DNA of 64,000 bases from assembly GCF_002994635.1 (NCBI RefSeq), contig NZ_PVNL01000138.1:124001-188000 (forward strand). The letters are read 5' to 3'. A model generated the notes under the pieces. The model had not been told where the DNA came from. It was given only the letters and a program-made list of their open reading frames with translations, and did not search any database. How positions within the stretch are numbered: the stretch's first letter is position 1; the number at the start of each line of letters is the position of its first letter. Made by a program: the position numbers and the translations under genes. Source of the stretch: Enhygromyxa salina (GTDB taxonomy: Bacteria > Myxococcota_A > Polyangia > Nannocystales > Nannocystaceae). Of this stretch, positions 51,208 to 59,945 are shown one piece after another.

Positions 51208-52495
51208 GGAGCTCTTCGAGGTGCTCCCAGCTCGGGAGATCGGCGGCGAAGCCCAGCTCGGCCCAACACAGGGGGTGGGCGTCGTACCAGGCGCTGCCGT
51301 TGTGGTAGCGGAACATCTTGAACCCCTGCAGGAGCGAGTCCATGCGCAGCTGCGCGGCCTCCTGATCGGGGAACGACTTGCTCGGGTGGACCTCGGCGAG
51401 CACCTGTTTGTCCTCGCGCACGAGCGCCTCGAGGTAGCTCTGCTGGATGCGCGAGACCGCCGCCTCGGCGTGAACGCGCGTGAACTGGGGCGCGTCGCCG
51501 ACCTGGTAGACCATCTCGGTGACGAAGCGCAGGAGGTCGCGAAAGTAGCCGCCGCTTTGGGCGGCCAGCCACCGCGGCGTGGCCTCGTCGGCGAAGTGCT
51601 CAACCGGTACGCGCTTGAACAGCGCCCGCGTCAAAGCCTCGACACCAACGGGATCGAGCTTGGACTCGCGATCGTAGACCCTGACCATGGGGAGAAAGTG
51701 CAGCTCGGAGCCAAAGTTGGCCGCGAGCTCGGCGCCGCGACGAACCATGAAGGGTGGCACGGTGTAGACGACGTGGACCGGCGGGCGAAGATCACGGCCG
51801 CTGAGGATGAAGGAACCAAACCAGTGATTGTGGAACGCGGATCGTCGCTCGCGCTCATGGAGATCCCCGACGGCCCGCTTCTCGGCGCCGTCGAGCAAAA
51901 CGACGAGCTCTTCTCCGTCTCGGCGTGAGGCCTCGGCCGCGTCAGCGAGCAGCGAGTGAATTTCGCGACGCAGCCCGTCGGCCCCGCGCAGCTTCTTCGC
52001 CGCGCGCTCGAACACGGTCTCGTCCGTGGTCAGCTGAACACGCACCCCCTCGACGTCGCCCGAGAGCTCGACCTGCGAGGCGAGGAAGGTCCAGGCCTTG
52101 TTCGCGTACTCGCGGACCCATTCCGCCGCGTCGTCGGGTCGCCCCGCCGGATAGAGCGCGAGCACGAGCGCCAGCATGAGATCCTCGGTCTCGAGCGGGC
52201 GGTCGTCGCTCAACCATTGGCCGGCGTCGGCCAGGACGACTCGCCGGCCGCTCTCTTGCAGCTTGCGCTGAAGCTGACGTAGCTCCGTCGTCTTGCCGCT
52301 ACCGCGCAAACCCGTGACGAGCTGGGCGGTCGGTTCCGAGGCCAGGCGAATGACCTGGGCGAGACGCTCACGCCAGGGGGCCCCCCGGAGGCGGAGCTCG
52401 GGCGCGTCGAAGTCGAAGTGCCGATGATCCTCGGGACTGACGGGCTCCTCGGGCTTGCAAGCCGCGACAAACTCACGGAGGAGATCCTCATGCAT
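51200..52495 (-). CDS. STAND/AAA-type P-loop ATPase
   Basis: A 431-aa ATPase. Walker A is TGLRGSGKTTELRQL (about 80), and Walker B is LVVLLDGAEK (about 208), with a candidate sensor in FILSGRDLRPPVHVVYTVPP. The C-terminal half is helical (QSGGYFRDLLRFVTEM), like the winged-helix/helical lid of STAND NTPases. No transmembrane helix. Starts at ATG 52495. Translationally coupled to the helical partner that follows. Such pairs occur in anti-phage or signalling cassettes, but no nuclease or toxin domain was recognised here, so function is open. Confidence 0.78.
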   Translation of the reverse strand: MHEDLLREFVAACKPEEPVSPEDHRHFDFDAPELRLRGAPWRERLAQVIRLASEPTAQLVTGLRGSGKTTELRQLQRKLQESGRRVVLADAGQWLSDDRPLETEDLMLALVLALYPAGRPDDAAEWVREYANKAWTFLASQVELSGDVEGVRVQLTTDETVFERAAKKLRGADGLRREIHSLLADAAEASRRDGEELVVLLDGAEKRAVGDLHERERRSAFHNHWFGSFILSGRDLRPPVHVVYTVPPFMVRRGAELAANFGSELHFLPMVRVYDRESKLDPVGVEALTRALFKRVPVEHFADEATPRWLAAQSGGYFRDLLRFVTEMVYQVGDAPQFTRVHAEAAVSRIQQSYLEALVREDKQVLAEVHPSKSFPDQEAAQLRMDSLLQGFKMFRYHNGSAWYDAHPLCWAELGFAADLPSWEHLEELRG

Positions 52496-52547
52496 CCGAC
52501 GGATCGTACTCGCATCCCGCCGTCAGAGCGACTGGACGCAGCTCGGA

Positions 52548-53780
52548 CTAGCTCGCCCGGCGAAGCGTCAGCAACGTGATCTCGGACGGCGACCCCGCGC
52601 GGTTGGGCGGCCCCCAGTAGCCGGTCCCCGCGCTCACGTAGATCTGCATGTCCTCATGCTGCGCGAGCCCATGCACGTAGGGCTGCATCAAGTGGATCAT
52701 CAAGCTCATCGGAAAGTACTGGCCCGCGTGGGTGTGGCCCGACAGCTGCAGATCAAAGCCAGCCTTCGCCGCCGCGTAGATGCTGCGGGGTTGATGCGCG
52801 AGCAACAACGAAAAGTCGTGCGCGGGCGCCCCAGCCTTGGCCTTGATTGGATCCGATCCATGCGAGGGCTCATGCCGGCCCGCGCCGAGGTCAGCCACGC
52901 CCGCGAGCAGCAGCCGCGCGGCGCCGCGCTCGATCACGCGGTGCTCGTTGATCAACACCGTCGGCCCGAGCGCGCCGATCGCCGCGCACCACGCCGGACC
53001 GTCCCAGTAATACTCATGGTTGCCGGTCACGAAGAACGCACCGTGGCGGGCCCGAACCCGCGACAAGGCGGCGAGCTCGGGCCCCAGATCAGCGACGAAG
53101 CCGTCGACAAAATCGCCGGTCAGCGCGACGAGATCCGGCTCGAGTGAATTGACGACGTCGACGACCTGGCTGAGCCAGGTGCCGCGGATCGTCGGGCCGA
53201 TGTGGACGTCGGTGAGCTGCACGATCCGCAGGCCGTCGAGGTCGGGGTGCAGATCGCTGACCGGGACGTCGACCTCCACGACCCGCGGGACCCGCCGAGC
53301 CTCGGCGAAGCCCGCGACCGAGAGCCCCGTGGCGCCACCAACGATCCCGTAGTTGGCGAGATCCGCGAAGAACTGGCGACGCGGCGGCGACACCAGGTCG
53401 GGCTGCCGGTCCGCGCGCGGATCGGTGCTGGGCTGGCCGCGGGCCGCCGACCAGCGCTTGCGCAGCGCGAGCCAGCCCTGGGCCAGCAGCCGCGGCGTGT
53501 CCACGATCATCGTGAGCGCGATCAGCAGGGTCGACACGCCCATGAACACGAAGCCGATCCACTGGAGCAGATCCAGATCGGCGGCGGCGACGTCGAGCCG
53601 ACGTCCGAACACCGCGAGCACGGGCACGACCGCGAGCGCGACCAACACACCGACGATCATGCGCCGGGCCCAGCGTGGATACGCGCGGCCGCGCAAGATC
53701 AGGCGGCGGCCAACCCAGACGTGCATGAGCGCCCACAGGCACAAGAACACGCCGAAGAACAACACGCTGGAGAGGGTCAT
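52548..53780 (-). CDS. YaeI-type membrane metallophosphoesterase
   Basis: A 410-aa enzyme. Three to four N-terminal transmembrane helices (LSSVLFFGVFLCLWALMHVW, MIVGVLVALAVVPVLAVF, IGFVFMGVSTLLIALTMIV) precede a periplasmic-facing phosphoesterase domain. Metal ligands: TDVHIG, GDFVDG, GNHEYYW, LLAHQPR and SGHTHAG. The layout resembles the YaeI/YkuE family, which acts on lipid-linked phosphates. The ATG at 53780 starts immediately before the first helix. Substrate unknown. Confidence 0.9.
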   Translation of the reverse strand: MTLSSVLFFGVFLCLWALMHVWVGRRLILRGRAYPRWARRMIVGVLVALAVVPVLAVFGRRLDVAAADLDLLQWIGFVFMGVSTLLIALTMIVDTPRLLAQGWLALRKRWSAARGQPSTDPRADRQPDLVSPPRRQFFADLANYGIVGGATGLSVAGFAEARRVPRVVEVDVPVSDLHPDLDGLRIVQLTDVHIGPTIRGTWLSQVVDVVNSLEPDLVALTGDFVDGFVADLGPELAALSRVRARHGAFFVTGNHEYYWDGPAWCAAIGALGPTVLINEHRVIERGAARLLLAGVADLGAGRHEPSHGSDPIKAKAGAPAHDFSLLLAHQPRSIYAAAKAGFDLQLSGHTHAGQYFPMSLMIHLMQPYVHGLAQHEDMQIYVSAGTGYWGPPNRAGSPSEITLLTLRRAS

Positions 53781-53924
53781 AATGGTTGGGTCGACGCGGG
53801 CCGGAGTCGCGGTCCGCTCGCGGACGGCATCATCGTACTGGCTCCTTCGCGGGAAGCGAGCCATGCCGCGAAGGCGCGGGCAACGGCGGCATACGTCGGC
53901 TTCGCGAGAAAGCTACCGACCCGC

Positions 53925-54575
53925 TCAGATCAATTCGTAGCTGAGCGCCAGCGGACGCCCCCGGCGCTCAATCGACAGCTCGACGTGATCGAGCTCGACC
54001 TCGCCGCGGGTCGAGATCGCCAGCAGCCGATCCCCGTTGCGCAGCCCCAACAACCACAGGGGGGTGCCCGAGTGGATGTTGCGCAGCTCGATCGCCCGGC
54101 CCGCGCTCGCCTCCGACATGGCCGTCTCTCGCGCCTCGGCCAGCGTCTTCGCGACCACGCGGATCCGCTCGAGGTTGGCGTCGACCGGTCCAAACGGGAC
54201 CTCGTCGAGCACCCTTCGATCGATCGTGTACACGTAGCGATCGGTCCGCTGCACCCAGATGTCCAGATTGAGCGGCGCCGGCTCTTCGGGCTGTGAACCG
54301 GCCTGGACGTGGCGACAGCGGGGCGACGCCGCCGGACGAGCGCGGGCCTGGTCCCGCCGGTAGATCGCTCGCTGAGGTTGCTGCTGTGAAGGTGCGGTGG
54401 TGCGCGTGGGTCGGGCGTCGACGTGCACGATCACGCTCGTGGGTTGTTCGGTTGGGTGGGCCTCGCTGCGCAGCTCGTGGACCAACCAGCCTGCATGGGC
54501 GGTCGCCCCCAGGATCAAGGCCGCGAACCAGGGCGTAAACGGAGCTTTGCGTCGGATGCTGCTCGATGCGTGCAT
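53925..54575 (-). CDS. GspC-like PDZ-domain membrane protein
   Basis: A 216-aa protein. One N-terminal transmembrane helix (FTPWFAALILGATAHAGWLV), a Pro/Gln/Arg-rich linker, a short domain (LDIWVQRTDRYVYTIDRRVL) and a C-terminal PDZ-like domain (ELRNIHSGTPLWLLGLRNGD, ELSIERRGRPLALSYELI). This is the layout of GspC, the inner-membrane clamp of type II secretion. No other secretion gene is nearby, so it is an orphan. A longer frame to 54725 exists, but ATG 54575 starts right before the helix. Confidence 0.75.
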   Translation of the reverse strand: MHASSSIRRKAPFTPWFAALILGATAHAGWLVHELRSEAHPTEQPTSVIVHVDARPTRTTAPSQQQPQRAIYRRDQARARPAASPRCRHVQAGSQPEEPAPLNLDIWVQRTDRYVYTIDRRVLDEVPFGPVDANLERIRVVAKTLAEARETAMSEASAGRAIELRNIHSGTPLWLLGLRNGDRLLAISTRGEVELDHVELSIERRGRPLALSYELI

Positions 54576-54714
54576 GAGCGACGGCAGTGCAAGGCGCGTA
54601 CCCACGCCGCGGCGAGCAACAACGGCCCAATCACGCCGCGTTGACGCACGCTTTACCCAACCGGAGTGACAATTCGACAGCACCGTCAAGCGAGCAGCGT
54701 CAGACCGGCTGTGT

Positions 54715-54770
54715 ATGACCCCCACAGGCGCGCCTTACCTCGCCGACTGCAGCCGCTTCGCGTCTAGTCG
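54715..54770. repeat. Dispersed intergenic repeat, copy A
   Basis: Shares with 62081-62137 the 12-mer ATGACCCCCACA, a 13-bp variable spacer, the 14-mer TCGCCGACTGCAGC and GCGTCT(A/G)GTCG, in the same orientation and spacing. It lies between two minus-strand genes and is followed by an inverted repeat, as is copy B. Confidence 0.6.
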
Positions 54771-54784
54771 AGTGAGCGCGCAGA

Positions 54785-54824
54785 TGCGTCTCGATGCTCG
54801 GGCGGGCTCGAGTATCGAGACGCA
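54785..54824. terminator. Inverted repeat downstream of the 54837 lipoprotein gene
   Basis: Perfect 11-bp arms TGCGTCTCGAT (54785-54795) and ATCGAGACGCA (54814-54824) around an 18-base loop, 12 bp after the minus-strand stop at 54837. Likely a terminator. No T-run. Confidence 0.5.
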
Positions 54825-54836
54825 CGCGCCGAGACA

Positions 54837-56003
54837 CTAGTCCCAGCAATTCCCCACGGAGCAGCTGCCGACGCACCACCAGTGGCCATTACCCGTTGGT
54901 CCCGGGCTCATCGTGATGCTCTTCTGCGCACCGGTGCAGAAGATACCGAAGTCACCGGCGGCCGCGTTACCGGTGACCGAGTACTCCGTTGCCTTGTAGG
55001 TCGTGCCCGACTCACCCTTGCCGTTGTCCCACGCGTTGTAGGCCACGACATCGATAGCGGTCACGCTCGCGGGCAGATGGGCCGAGCCGAGGATCACCAC
55101 GCCGATGTAGTAGCCGCTCTCGAGGCCGTTGTAGTCCCACTCGTCGGTCCCGTAGGCCATGTGAATGTCGAGCGCGTTGTCGTTGTGGCAGTTGTAGGTG
55201 AGGCTACGAATGCGGTGACCGTTGGTCTGGAACGTCGGGTTGCCGCTTGTCTTGGAGCGCATGCTCACGGTTTTGAGCTCCCCGTAGACCACCGCGGCAT
55301 CGGTGACCGCCGGAATGCACATGGTCTCGTTCCGCGCGAGCGGATGGTCACAACCATCGCTGGGCCCGTCACCGCAGTACAAGAAATCAGCGTAGGTGGT
55401 CTGGAACCCGAGGTGGTCGCCGCAGGTCGCCGAGGGCGTGTAGCCATTGCCGTACACAGTGCGCGCGGTGCTGATCTGGCCGGCCGTGCAGGTCCCGTAG
55501 GCGTGGGGCTCGGGCAGGTTGGCGGAGACGTCGAGCGCCAGCGCAAACTGCTCGGCGACCCGCGCTCGGACCTCGGCGATACGCACTGGATCGGCCAGCA
55601 GCTCGCGCTCGGCCACCGTCGCGCGCTCGAGCAGCAGCGGTGGCACCAGCTCCGGCTCGTCGGCGAGCGCGACCCAGGCCTCGACGGGCGAGAGCGTCTC
55701 GGCCGTGTCCATGTCGATGATCGGCGCGTCGGCATCGGTTCCGCGAATCAGCAGGAACACCTCGGTGCCACCGTTGCCCGCTGCTCGCCACTCGACCGAT
55801 GCGGTGCCGCGCTCGATCCAGGCGAGCAGCACGGGCGGTGCTGCGACCTCGTCGATCGGGTCCTCGTGCGTCTCGTCCGTGACGACGAATTCGTCGATCA
55901 TGGCCTCGCCGTCGATCGGCTCATCGGGATCGCAGGCAGAGATGGCAATAGATGACAGCAGGATCAGGGACGCGGCGACTTTGTGAAGGTTTGTGTCCGT
56001 CAT
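54837..56003 (-). CDS. Lipoprotein of unknown function, Cys-rich C-terminus
   Basis: A 388-aa lipoprotein. The signal peptide ends in AISAC and the mature N-terminus is CDPDEPIDGE. A first domain of about 130 residues is acidic and mixed. From about residue 160 it contains pairs of Cys and a beta-rich domain (YNCHNDNALDIHMAYGTDEW, IGVVILGSAHLPASVTAID). It ends CVGSCSVGNCWD. No family or active site was recognised. ATG 56003 is used instead of the longer frame to 56042. Confidence 0.72.
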   Translation of the reverse strand: MTDTNLHKVAASLILLSSIAISACDPDEPIDGEAMIDEFVVTDETHEDPIDEVAAPPVLLAWIERGTASVEWRAAGNGGTEVFLLIRGTDADAPIIDMDTAETLSPVEAWVALADEPELVPPLLLERATVAERELLADPVRIAEVRARVAEQFALALDVSANLPEPHAYGTCTAGQISTARTVYGNGYTPSATCGDHLGFQTTYADFLYCGDGPSDGCDHPLARNETMCIPAVTDAAVVYGELKTVSMRSKTSGNPTFQTNGHRIRSLTYNCHNDNALDIHMAYGTDEWDYNGLESGYYIGVVILGSAHLPASVTAIDVVAYNAWDNGKGESGTTYKATEYSVTGNAAAGDFGIFCTGAQKSITMSPGPTGNGHWWCVGSCSVGNCWD

Positions 56004-56326
56004 GTTCGGGTAATACCGGCGACCCGCGGACGGTTTAACCAAACGTGCCCGGCGTCGATGGCTCGACGTGGGCGGAACCTTCGCGCCCGAGCTTCCTCGG
56101 CAGGAGGCCGTAGCGATCCAGACGAGCGCGGCGACGGAGGTCGGTTGCGCGCGCGAGTAGCGAGCAGCGTGGACCGCCCGGCGAAGTTGTCGGGCTCCTG
56201 GTCGGCGGGCAGCTTGCGGGCGAACAAATTGTCAAACGGCAACGCGGCGGGGACATCGGCGCGATGGAGCGCATCAAACCCAGCGAGTCGTCCGCGCGCG
56301 CGCGTTGCTAACATGCGCCGTCCGCC
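56004..56326. other. Divergent upstream region between lipoprotein and WD40-kinase genes
   Basis: These 323 bp separate two divergently transcribed genes. They contain GC-rich sequence, a run of alternating CG near 56288-56299, and an AAATTGTCAAACGG stretch near 56228 that could include a promoter element. No gene, repeat or confident promoter was identified. Confidence 0.4.
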
Positions 56327-59300
56327 ATGGAGTTCGACGACACACAGGGAGAGACGGTGGGGGAGGAGCACGGCCTGCTCGCTAAGCTCGTCGCTCTGGG
56401 TGAGGCTCACGATCAACAGTTCGAGCTCGATCATCGCATGGCCATCGTCGCAGCCGGGCTGTTCGACGAGCCGCTGAACCCGGTCAAGATCGGGCGCTTC
56501 ACGATCGTCCGCAAGCTCGGGTCGGGCGGTATGGGCGTGGTCTATGTCGCCTATGACGAGACGCTTGATCGCAAGGTCGCGGTCAAGCTGCTGCGCAGCG
56601 CCAGCCCGACTCCAGAGGCGCGGGCCCGGCTCGAGCGCGAGGCCCAGGCCATGGCCCGGCTCACGCACCCAAACGTCGTCGCCGTGCACGAGGTCGGCTC
56701 GCACGTCGAGCAGGTGTTCGTGGCCATGGAATTCGTCGAGGGCAGTGATCTGCGCGGCTGGTTGGCGGCCGAACCCCGCGACTGGCGGGCGATCGCGGCA
56801 GTGTATTGTCAGGCCGGCGAGGGTCTGAGCGCCGCGCACGAGGCCGGCATCGTGCATCGCGACTTCAAGCCCGACAACGCGTTGGTCGGCAAAGATGGGC
56901 GCGTGCGGGTGGCGGACTTCGGTCTCGCGCATGGATTCGAGGGGCCCAGCGCCAAGCTGCCCGTGGGTGGGCTCGAAGACTCGCAGGGTCGACTGTCGCT
57001 GTCGCTCACGCGGACCGGCGCGCTGATGGGCACACCCGCGTACATGGCGCCGGAGCAGTACGCGGGCAAGCGGACCGACGCGCGCGGCGATCAGTTCAGC
57101 TTCTGCGTCGCGCTGTGGGAGGCGCTTTATCGTCAGCGGCCGTTCTCGGGCGAGTCGTTGGTCGCGCTCTCGACGGCGGTGTGCGACGGCGAGATCGACG
57201 AGCCACCCGTGGACAGCGAGGTGCCGCCGTGGCTGCAGACGATCCTGCGGCGTGGGTTGGCGAGCGACCCCGACGCGCGCTGGCCTTCGATGCGGGAGCT
57301 GCTCGATGCGCTGGGCCATGACCCGGTCGCGGCACGAAGGCGGGCGTTGCTGGGGTTTGGGTTGGGCGGTGCCACGCTCGCGTTGCTGGCCAGCCTGACG
57401 TGGCTGGCGGTCACCGAGCTACGTGCCAACGCGCGGCAGCGCGAGCTGACCGAACAGACCGAGGCGCTGCTCGAGCTCGAGCGCGAGCGGGGCCTGCAGC
57501 AGGCCCGGAACGACGCCCTGCGGGCGCGCGATGCCACGCGCATGAGCGTGGCGCGTGACTTCAAGCCCAAGGTCAACGTCGCCGAGCGCGAGGACCCGAC
57601 GATCGCCGCCGTGGTGCTGCGCGAGGTCGAGGGCGAGCTCCGACGCAGCGGCGAGTGGATGTCGATGGCCAACGAGCTGCTGGGCCAGCCGCTGTGCCAC
57701 GAGGTGCTGAGCGGGCATCGGGACGTGGTTGGTCCGCTGAGCTTCTCGCCCGATGGTGCGTGGCTCTACACCGGCTCGGACGACGGCGTGGTTCGCCGAT
57801 GGAAGCTCGACGTGGGCGTCGGCGAGCCGATCATCACGCACGACAAGCCGATCAGGGATGTCGTGCTCAGTCCGGATGGTCGGCTGCTGGCGTCGAGTTC
57901 GAGCGATGGGACGGTGCGCTCGTGGTCGGTCGCGAGCGGGCAGAGCGAGCTGGTCTCGCGGCACGAGCGACCGATCAAGAGCCTCGCGTTCGACGACCAG
58001 GGGCAGCTGCTGGCGAGCGGGACCAGTGACGGGGACGTCGAGGTGGTCACGCTCGACACTGGCGACGTCACGCGCTTGCGCGGTGATGGGGGGGAGGTGT
58101 TCGTGCTTCAGTTCGACCACTCGTGCCAGCGGCTGCTGAGCGGGTCAGCGGACGCGAAGGTCAGGGTCTATCGGTTGCGTGAACGGCAGGCGGAGCTCGA
58201 GGCTGAGATGATCCTCGAAGGCCACCGCAAGCCGATCTATCACGCGCGCTTCATCGACGAGCGCCGGGCTGTCACGGCTTCGGATGACGGTACGGCGCGG
58301 CTGTGGTGGCTCGACGATGAGTCGCGTCCGAGCGTGGTCGTGGCCCACCACGCCAAGGCGATCACCTCGATTGATGTGTTCGAGTCGCAGCTCGCGACCG
58401 TTGCAGTTGATGGCAGCATCCGCGTGAGCTCGCTCGCGCCGCCGTATGCGTCGCTGGAACTGCCGAGCCACGCCGACGCGGTCTGGTCGGTCAGCTTCAC
58501 GCCAGACGGTCAGTTCGTTGCGACGACCTCGTTTGACAAGACCGCACGCCTGACCCGAGCCGATGGCCGCGGCGTGCCGCAGGTGTTTTTGGGCCATCAA
58601 CAGGCGCTATGCCGCGGCGCGATCGATCCGACGGGGCGCTGGCTGGCGACCGGCTCGTACGACGCCGACGTGCGTCTGTGGGACCTGCAGCGACCGCGAC
58701 TTGCGACCCCCTTGGTCGGGCACGTGGGCAGCGTATCTTCGCTCGCGCTCGATCGCGACGGTGCCCGAGTGATCACGGCCTCGCATGATGGAAGCGCTCG
58801 GATCTGGAGCACCCATGACGGCAGCTCGCTCGCGCTGCTCGATGGGGCTGGCGCCATCAATCATGCGGAGTTCAGTCCCGACGGTCGGCTGGTAGCGTTC
58901 TCCCGGGTCAATGGCCACATCGATCTGTGGGAGGGGTCTGAGCGACGTTCGCTCTCGGGACACGAGCGCAGCGTGTGGCGGATACGCTTCGACGCGTCTG
59001 GCCGCCGCCTGGTGTCGGCGTCGTATGACGGGACCGCAAAAATTTGGGATGTCGAGAGTGGATCGCAGCTTCAGATCTTGCGCGGCCACGAGGCGGAGGT
59101 GTCGGATGCTGCGTTCACGCTCGACGGCGCCCGCGTGGTGACGGCAGCAGGGGATGGAACGCTGCGGGTCTGGGACGCGAACACGGGCGTGGAGCTCGAC
59201 ACACTGCGCGGTCATCAAGGTGATGTCTCTACCCTGGTTCCGGGCCCCGACGGCGAGGTGTGGGCGACTGGGTCGAGCGACGGCACCGCGCGGCTGTGGA

Positions 59301-59848
59301 CGGGTGACCTTGGCGGCGACTCGATCCTGCTCGCTGGTCACACCCAAGAGATCTGGTCGGTCGCCTTCGACGCCGAAGGTTCGCGGGTGGTCACCGCATC
59401 GAATGACGGTGACGCACGCGTCTGGGACACGTCCGACGGCAGCTTGCTCGAGGTCTTGGACGGCCACGCGAACGTGGTCTGGGATGCAGCCTTCATCAGC
59501 GCAGACCGAGTGGTTACAGCTTCGGGTGACGGCAGCCTGCGCGTGTGGTCGCTCGGGTCCTCATCGCCACCCCTGGTGTTGTCGGGTCACGGCTCGATGG
59601 TGCTGAGGGTCGTGGCGAGCCGTGACGGCGCGCAGTTAGTCTCGGGCGGAGACGACGGTAGCGTGATTCGATGGTCGCTCGACGGCGTGAGCGCGGACCC
59701 CGAAGTCCTGCTCGCGCGACTTCGCGGGGCCACGCGCGTGTGCCTTTCGGCCGAGCAGCGCAGCCGAGAACTCGGCGAAGATCGGTTGGCGGCGAGCGTG
59801 GCCGCGGCTGCATGCGAGCGTGACCGGAAACAGTCAGCGCAAAAATGA
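56327..59848 (+). CDS. PknB-type Ser/Thr protein kinase with about 16 WD40 repeats
   Basis: A 1,173-aa membrane kinase. The kinase domain (about 56-330) has GSGGMG (65-70), the ATP Lys K87 in VAVKLL, HRDFKPDN (177-184) and DFGLAHG. One TM helix (341-362, LLGFGLGGATLALLASLTWL) follows, then a short coiled segment. From residue about 460 come WD40 repeats, each beginning with a GH-like dipeptide and ending in W-x or R-W (LSGHRDVV, EGHRKPIY, AGHTQEI, SGHGSMV). I count about 16, enough for two beta-propellers, which would be outside the inner membrane. Myxobacterial eukaryotic-like kinase; the signal and substrates are unknown. Confidence 0.92.
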   Translation: MEFDDTQGETVGEEHGLLAKLVALGEAHDQQFELDHRMAIVAAGLFDEPLNPVKIGRFTIVRKLGSGGMGVVYVAYDETLDRKVAVKLLRSASPTPEARARLEREAQAMARLTHPNVVAVHEVGSHVEQVFVAMEFVEGSDLRGWLAAEPRDWRAIAAVYCQAGEGLSAAHEAGIVHRDFKPDNALVGKDGRVRVADFGLAHGFEGPSAKLPVGGLEDSQGRLSLSLTRTGALMGTPAYMAPEQYAGKRTDARGDQFSFCVALWEALYRQRPFSGESLVALSTAVCDGEIDEPPVDSEVPPWLQTILRRGLASDPDARWPSMRELLDALGHDPVAARRRALLGFGLGGATLALLASLTWLAVTELRANARQRELTEQTEALLELERERGLQQARNDALRARDATRMSVARDFKPKVNVAEREDPTIAAVVLREVEGELRRSGEWMSMANELLGQPLCHEVLSGHRDVVGPLSFSPDGAWLYTGSDDGVVRRWKLDVGVGEPIITHDKPIRDVVLSPDGRLLASSSSDGTVRSWSVASGQSELVSRHERPIKSLAFDDQGQLLASGTSDGDVEVVTLDTGDVTRLRGDGGEVFVLQFDHSCQRLLSGSADAKVRVYRLRERQAELEAEMILEGHRKPIYHARFIDERRAVTASDDGTARLWWLDDESRPSVVVAHHAKAITSIDVFESQLATVAVDGSIRVSSLAPPYASLELPSHADAVWSVSFTPDGQFVATTSFDKTARLTRADGRGVPQVFLGHQQALCRGAIDPTGRWLATGSYDADVRLWDLQRPRLATPLVGHVGSVSSLALDRDGARVITASHDGSARIWSTHDGSSLALLDGAGAINHAEFSPDGRLVAFSRVNGHIDLWEGSERRSLSGHERSVWRIRFDASGRRLVSASYDGTAKIWDVESGSQLQILRGHEAEVSDAAFTLDGARVVTAAGDGTLRVWDANTGVELDTLRGHQGDVSTLVPGPDGEVWATGSSDGTARLWTGDLGGDSILLAGHTQEIWSVAFDAEGSRVVTASNDGDARVWDTSDGSLLEVLDGHANVVWDAAFISADRVVTASGDGSLRVWSLGSSSPPLVLSGHGSMVLRVVASRDGAQLVSGGDDGSVIRWSLDGVSADPEVLLARLRGATRVCLSAEQRSRELGEDRLAASVAAAACERDRKQSAQK

Positions 59849-59886
59849 CGGCGCCGCACGGCGAGGGGATGCCGTACGACGCCGTC
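59847..59886. terminator. Nested inverted repeat between convergent genes
   Basis: Outer arms GACGGCG (59847-59853) and CGCCGTC (59880-59886) enclose an inner pair ACGGC/GCCGT (59858-59862 and 59871-59875). It starts at the kinase stop codon and precedes the stop of the convergent protease gene at 59946. A terminator is likely. Confidence 0.5.
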
Positions 59887-59945
59887 TCAGACGCGCGATG
59901 AATGCGTCGCGCCGAGGGGGCAGCGCGACGCCTTCGAATGAACAC

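Noticed and set aside
53202..54296. A 364-codon plus-strand frame
   Set aside because: Antisense to the phosphoesterase and GspC-like genes, with a His/Arg/Gln-rich shadow composition.
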